From positions 558,001 through 622,000 of the forward strand of contig JANUWI010000021.1 in the NCBI GenBank assembly GCA_025504975.1: a DNA stretch of 64,000 bases, given 5' to 3'. A model generated the notes under the pieces. That model saw only the letters and a list, made by a program, of their open reading frames with translations, did not search any database and was not told the origin of the DNA. How positions within the stretch are numbered: position 1 is the first letter of the stretch; each line of letters begins with the position of its first letter. Source of the stretch: Plenodomus lindquistii. Its lineage: Eukaryota; Ascomycota; Dothideomycetes; Pleosporales; Leptosphaeriaceae. This document shows positions 60,097-64,000 of this stretch, one piece after another. The position numbers and the translations under genes were made by a program.

Positions 60097-60840
60097 ATGC
60101 CGGCGCATCCGCAGCAAGGCGCGCACAACCGTGACAGTATCATTCTCGTCGTGGCGAATTGTCCGGCGGCCCGCAATCTGACGCCTCCTGCGTCCTACGC
60201 AACGACGAGATCAACAGCCTGCAAAGCCGATCCACACACTGCATCACCCAACGAGCCGACTTTCATCGGCGATGGACATGGCCCGTCAGCGCCATTACCA
60301 ACGACGCCACGTTCAGTGGACTACGACGTCTTTCTGGCAAGCATCGCCGTGAGCAAGAGGGCGTGCGATGCTATCTCAACAGGCTGCGCGTCCAACTCTC
60401 CCGCCTCCCCTCGTCATCCTCCGCCGAGACGCACACTCCGCGACCCACCACTCCTCACGCCACCGCTCGCGACCGACGGATCCAAACCAGATCAAGTGTC
60501 AAGATTTGCCGTGTCACGTCTACGATTCCATCTCAGATACCATCTCGATATCCACCCCAGCCGAGATCTGCCGAAGCTCTACTCCAGATCCAACTCGGAA
60601 TCCATCTCCAGTTCGACCACATCTCCAACGACGACTTACACTATCATCACCTCTTCATCCCTCCCCCACTCTCTCTCTCCACCTGCTTCCGAAACACCTT
60701 TCCCTCTCTCTCCTTCAACCCATACACCAAGCTTTGCACTCCACCTTTCGTTGCCATGGCGCTGCTTTGCTTGCATGTGCTCAAGATCGTGGGCATGGAT
60801 CGGCAGAAAGGGGGTGGGAGCGAGTACCGGCGGCGGGTGA
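60097..60840 (+). CDS. Uncertain serine/proline-rich ORF
   Basis: A 247-codon frame from the ATG at 60,097, rich in serine, proline and threonine, with no domain. Overlapping plus frames at 60,159-60,911 (250 codons) and 60,368-60,892 (174 codons) are equally open. The pyrimidine-rich plus strand (many TC/CC) makes long frames likely by chance, so at most one is real. A minus frame (60,647-61,078) also overlaps. Confidence 0.2.
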   Translation: MPAHPQQGAHNRDSIILVVANCPAARNLTPPASYATTRSTACKADPHTASPNEPTFIGDGHGPSAPLPTTPRSVDYDVFLASIAVSKRACDAISTGCASNSPASPRHPPPRRTLRDPPLLTPPLATDGSKPDQVSRFAVSRLRFHLRYHLDIHPSRDLPKLYSRSNSESISSSTTSPTTTYTIITSSSLPHSLSPPASETPFPLSPSTHTPSFALHLSLPWRCFACMCSRSWAWIGRKGVGASTGGG

Positions 60841-60911
60841 ACGGAATCTGCAACGGTCTGTGTCGAGTGAGACACGGCGCTTCCGGAGATGATGTTGCAG
60901 GAGGAAGCTGA

Positions 60912-62283
60912 GCGACCAGGGAAGGGCAAGGTCCATGGGGCGGGGTTGGAGGGTCGGTAGGGCGTAAGAGCGAGTTAGAGGGGGTGGCGATAGGCGACAG
61001 TGTCGTTGTGCCAAGTTTGGCGAGGATGACATTTCTTCGGCAAGTGCTACCCACCATGTCTCTATTGTGATCCAACAATCATCCTTGACTTCCATGTACT
61101 AGTAGCCCACCGCTACCATTACAGAGCAAGAACTCACCGCAGCTGCCCCGTCGCAGGAAATGAACAACCGCTTGTTCGACATTGGCTTAAACAAGTATGG
61201 GCTTAGATTCGCCCTTTGCACGGCCCGACCTCTTTTACCTGCGACCTAATGAGCGTGACTCATCGCGATAAGCAGTCCCAAGTTGATTGAGTTCCTACCG
61301 CCTACGGCTAACCAAGACATAGTTGCAGTGTTTGAGCAGTGCGTGCCAAGCGGGGAAGGCAATTGATGGTCTTTGCCAACGGCGGATCTGACCTTGATTG
61401 CCAGCTTCGACGAAATAGAGGGCGGAAAACCAGGTGACTGCAGAACTTTCCATGGCTTTCGCAGACCTTTCGAGTGGGTAGACCGATCCAAACGTGGATA
61501 CGGGTAACCTGTGCGAGAGTTCGCAAAAGAAGTTGAATAATAATTAACTCTTTGAGCGCCCAAGGGTCGTCATTGACATTCATTGGATGAGCGTGGGCAC
61601 CAAGCCAGTACAAAGGAAACTCTAGAGGAATGTGCGGAAGACACCATAGAGAAAAGAGTGAAGAACGAGCCGAAGGAATAGCAGGGGAAAAGGTCAAGGG
61701 AGGGCAAGCCGTAGTACTGCGGAAAGACGCGTCGCCAGACCAAGGACAGCCCCAAAAGGGCCCCAAAACGCCACCTGGGTCTCATCAGCTCAATCTGTGC
61801 AGAAGGACACTCTCGCTGGGCTAAAACACAGCTGCAACGCTACAAAGCTAATATGCTAGACTTGGTAGTTCCTCCTCAGCATGAATGCGAGCCGTTCGAC
61901 GCTCGTCTCAGCACGTCGACCCCTCATCACTCTTCCACCTCAGCTACGCGGGCTTTGAAGAAGGGCAAGGCGTAGCCAATGGAGCGAATACCTTTTGTAA
62001 GAATTCACAAGTGGTATCTCACATTTTTGAAAATCAAATTAATCCATCTATAAAACCATTCTAGCATACACTATTTCCTCCAGCAAAAAACTCCTCCTTC
62101 TCCATTCCTAGTAATCCCGCCCAACTTGAGCATATACGCCACATCCAGACAACAAATCAGGATTCCAAATGAAATATACGCAGCCCACCAGCACACACAA
62201 GAGCAAGCTGACGGTGAGAAGACAGAGGTAAGATGGTCACTCTGTAGTGTGCCGATTCCTCTAACTCCTCCACCGGCATCATG
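60912..62283. other. Intergenic, nothing supported
   Basis: Minus frames up to 152 codons (61,308-61,766) without motif. A TATAAAA word near 62,048 is not linked to a gene. Confidence 0.4.
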
Positions 62284-63400
62284 CTAACGGAGTATCGATC
62301 CAACTTGTCTCCCTAGACGAATTCTACGTGTCAGCCCCAGGACATTGATATTGAGACTCGTAAATATAAGCACATGCATACTGGGACGAGACCCCATAAG
62401 CGTGAGAGTTGAAAGTGAGAGAACGATCAGACGCCGATTTCCTCATCTCTCGGCCAACGTGCCACACTCCGTTGTCATTGCGGGGATCCATCAGGGGCGA
62501 CTCTTCTGCTTCCGTGGTCATGTTTTGCCCGCCATTGCGGCGCTTGCCTGCGTGCGCGTCGCAGAGACCCTGTCGCTCTGTGGCAAGGTAGAGTAGGAAT
62601 TCAAGTTCCATCTCAAGGTACCTGTCGAAGCCTCTTATAGCACGAATAGTCATGTCCAATTTGTCACGCTGCGCGTCCTGTATCGTCATCACCATCTTTT
62701 CCTCGTTGGCTGATAGGATGTCCCGCCTTTGACAAGTACCACATACATATCCACGCGACCAGCACTCAAGCAAGTTGATCTCAAGGTGCCACTCCCGAGA
62801 AACTTGATCAATCTCTCGCCCAATGACATCGTGCAGAACTGACAAAGACGTGTTGAGATCAAGCCTATTGAGCTCCTTGATGTAGGTAGATTGCGATAAG
62901 AAGGTGGTGTTGAAGAAGTCGCACATTATAGAGTACCCGTCCTTTGGTTCATACTCTAACTGGGTTGTGGCGTGAGCAGCTGGAATATTCTGGCTCCATG
63001 CTAGTTCTGCGTATAGTTGGAGGGCACGATGCATAGCAGAGATGACATTGTTTTCGTGATCTGCATACAGCTGCTCAGCTTGATAAAGCTGCCAATATGT
63101 TGAATCGATTATTGTGAGCGCGGTGCGGCTTGCATAGAAGCTGTCTCGGAAGCTTTGGAACTGTCCGCTGCGAATCAAAGACATTTGACTATCGGTCAGA
63201 TGCTTAGCATCATCAAGGCCAGACTTGAGGTCTGTGTAAAAGTAGGGTTGGTGACAGTCGTTCGATCGTCCATCTGGGCAGTAAACGGGTGGGACGATGG
63301 GAACCAGCGGGTATGACGAGGTTTCCTCAGATGAGAGGAATCCAATCAACACCAAAAGGATAGGCCAGAAATAGACATTGTAATTTGTCCAATTGACCAT
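62284..63400 (-). CDS. Predicted secreted or type II membrane protein, two exons
   Basis: ATG at 63,400. Residues 8-24 (VYFWPILLVLIGFLSS) form a signal peptide or anchor. The body is helical and charged with cysteines (YCPDGRSNDC, ECWSRGYVCGTC, LCDAH) and several N-x-T/S sites. The unspliced frame gives 358 residues and stops at 62,326-62,324. That stop is the acceptor of a good 58-nt intron (62,381-62,324; GTATGC...GCTGAC...GTAG), and splicing gives 352 residues ending at 62,284. I prefer the spliced form. No enzyme motif is seen. A secreted or cell-surface protein, possibly effector-like, is inferred only from the leader and cysteines. Confidence 0.7.
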
Positions 63401-64000
63401 GCTGAATGGCGCGTCTCAGCGTGTCTATGCTTGAGTAGGTTTGGCGAAGAACGTAGTGAAGTTGTAGTTGAGAATCGTGTGCTGGATGAGGTGAAGTAGA
63501 GAATGGAAGCGATAGAGAACACGGGATGATTTCGCATTTATGTACGGTTTCCCAGCACTAGAAGCATTGCAGGTCTCAAGTACCAGAGAATTGTCTTACA
63601 CCTTGCACGTTCACGTGGTAGCAGTTGGAGTCACCAAAGAGATGAGACAGTACTAGTGTCTACAAAGGAAGGATGTGTATGCGCACAGAGTTGTGAGTCA
63701 GTAGTCATTGCTCATTAGAAATATAGCAAATCAACCATCATCCCCTATTTCATCTAGGAAAGACAATGGTTGTTGCGAGCGAATTATCTATCACCCTTTG
63801 GGATCGCGCTACTCTCGGACAAAGCAGACAATCACATCGAATCAGGAATAATTCCACCACCACTTTTAGTAGCAACACCCTACCTGATCCCTAGACCGCT
63901 GAAAAGAATAGCATCTCACATGCATCATCAATAACGACCACTCAACTCCTCGCTCGCTCGTTCACGCTCACCTACCAAAGGCTCTAAGCCAAAGCACTGT
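63401..64000. other. Upstream region, no gene
   Basis: Presumed promoter and 5' leader of the preceding gene. A 63-codon minus frame (63,346-63,537) precedes it out of frame. Nothing else is supported to the window end. Confidence 0.45.

Noticed and set aside
61308..61766. 152-codon minus-strand frame
   Set aside because: No motif, opposing open frames, and no gene structure.

Overview
The window looks like a filamentous ascomycete (Pezizomycotina), most plausibly a Dothideomycete. Three things point there. Gene models need short introns (49-93 nt) with GT...CTAAC or CTGAC...AG signals. A sharply bounded AT-rich block of about 23 kb carries the marks of repeat-induced point mutation (RIP). 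The transposons are Ty3/gypsy LTR elements and Fot1/pogo-like TA-inserting elements. Placement below Pezizomycotina is inference; I cannot run a search.

Left part (1 to about 27,320): ordinary base composition but very few intact genes. There are small plausible genes at 16,877-17,140 and 17,620-18,400 (three exons), a 204-codon gene at 23,773-24,387 and a two-exon coiled-coil gene at 26,432-27,047. Between them lie remnants: an unrecognised relic at 1-1,112, a frameshifted protein-kinase fragment near 11.1 kb, a three-exon gene broken by two CGA-to-TGA-type stops (20,432-21,075), a 23-bp minisatellite (21,111-21,380) and a diverged inverted duplication around 22 kb.

Middle (27,325 to about 50,830): a RIP-destroyed nest of transposons with no intact frame. 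The outer Ty3/gypsy element (27,325-46,646, + strand) has recognisable LTRs and a TAGTG/TAGTA target duplication. Inside it sit a second gypsy element on the minus strand (about 28,001-38,475) and a Fot1-like element (39,962-41,824). The inner gypsy contains another Fot1-like copy (30,129-31,988) and a little-mutated 737-bp long-TIR element (36,464-37,200). To the right, a different pogo-like element (47,131-50,746) is split by a third Fot1-like copy (48,094-49,957). The first 90 or so bases of the outer 5' LTR are almost unmutated, whereas the same bases of the 3' LTR are converted C to T and G to A.

Right part (50,831-64,000): a denser gene region. It holds a multipass membrane protein (51,565-52,263, three exons), a small CCHC zinc-knuckle protein (54,016-54,624), several uncertain ORFs, a gene resembling the protease region of Ty1/copia polyproteins but embedded in a host-like gene with introns (57,741-58,847, minus), and a predicted secreted or membrane-anchored cysteine-containing protein (62,284-63,400, minus) whose unspliced stop coincides with an intron acceptor.

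No rRNA, tRNA or CRISPR was found. I see no operon-like or cluster logic linking the genes. The most interesting candidates are the domesticated-looking copia-protease gene, the zinc-knuckle gene 3 kb away, and the RIP before/after LTR pair.
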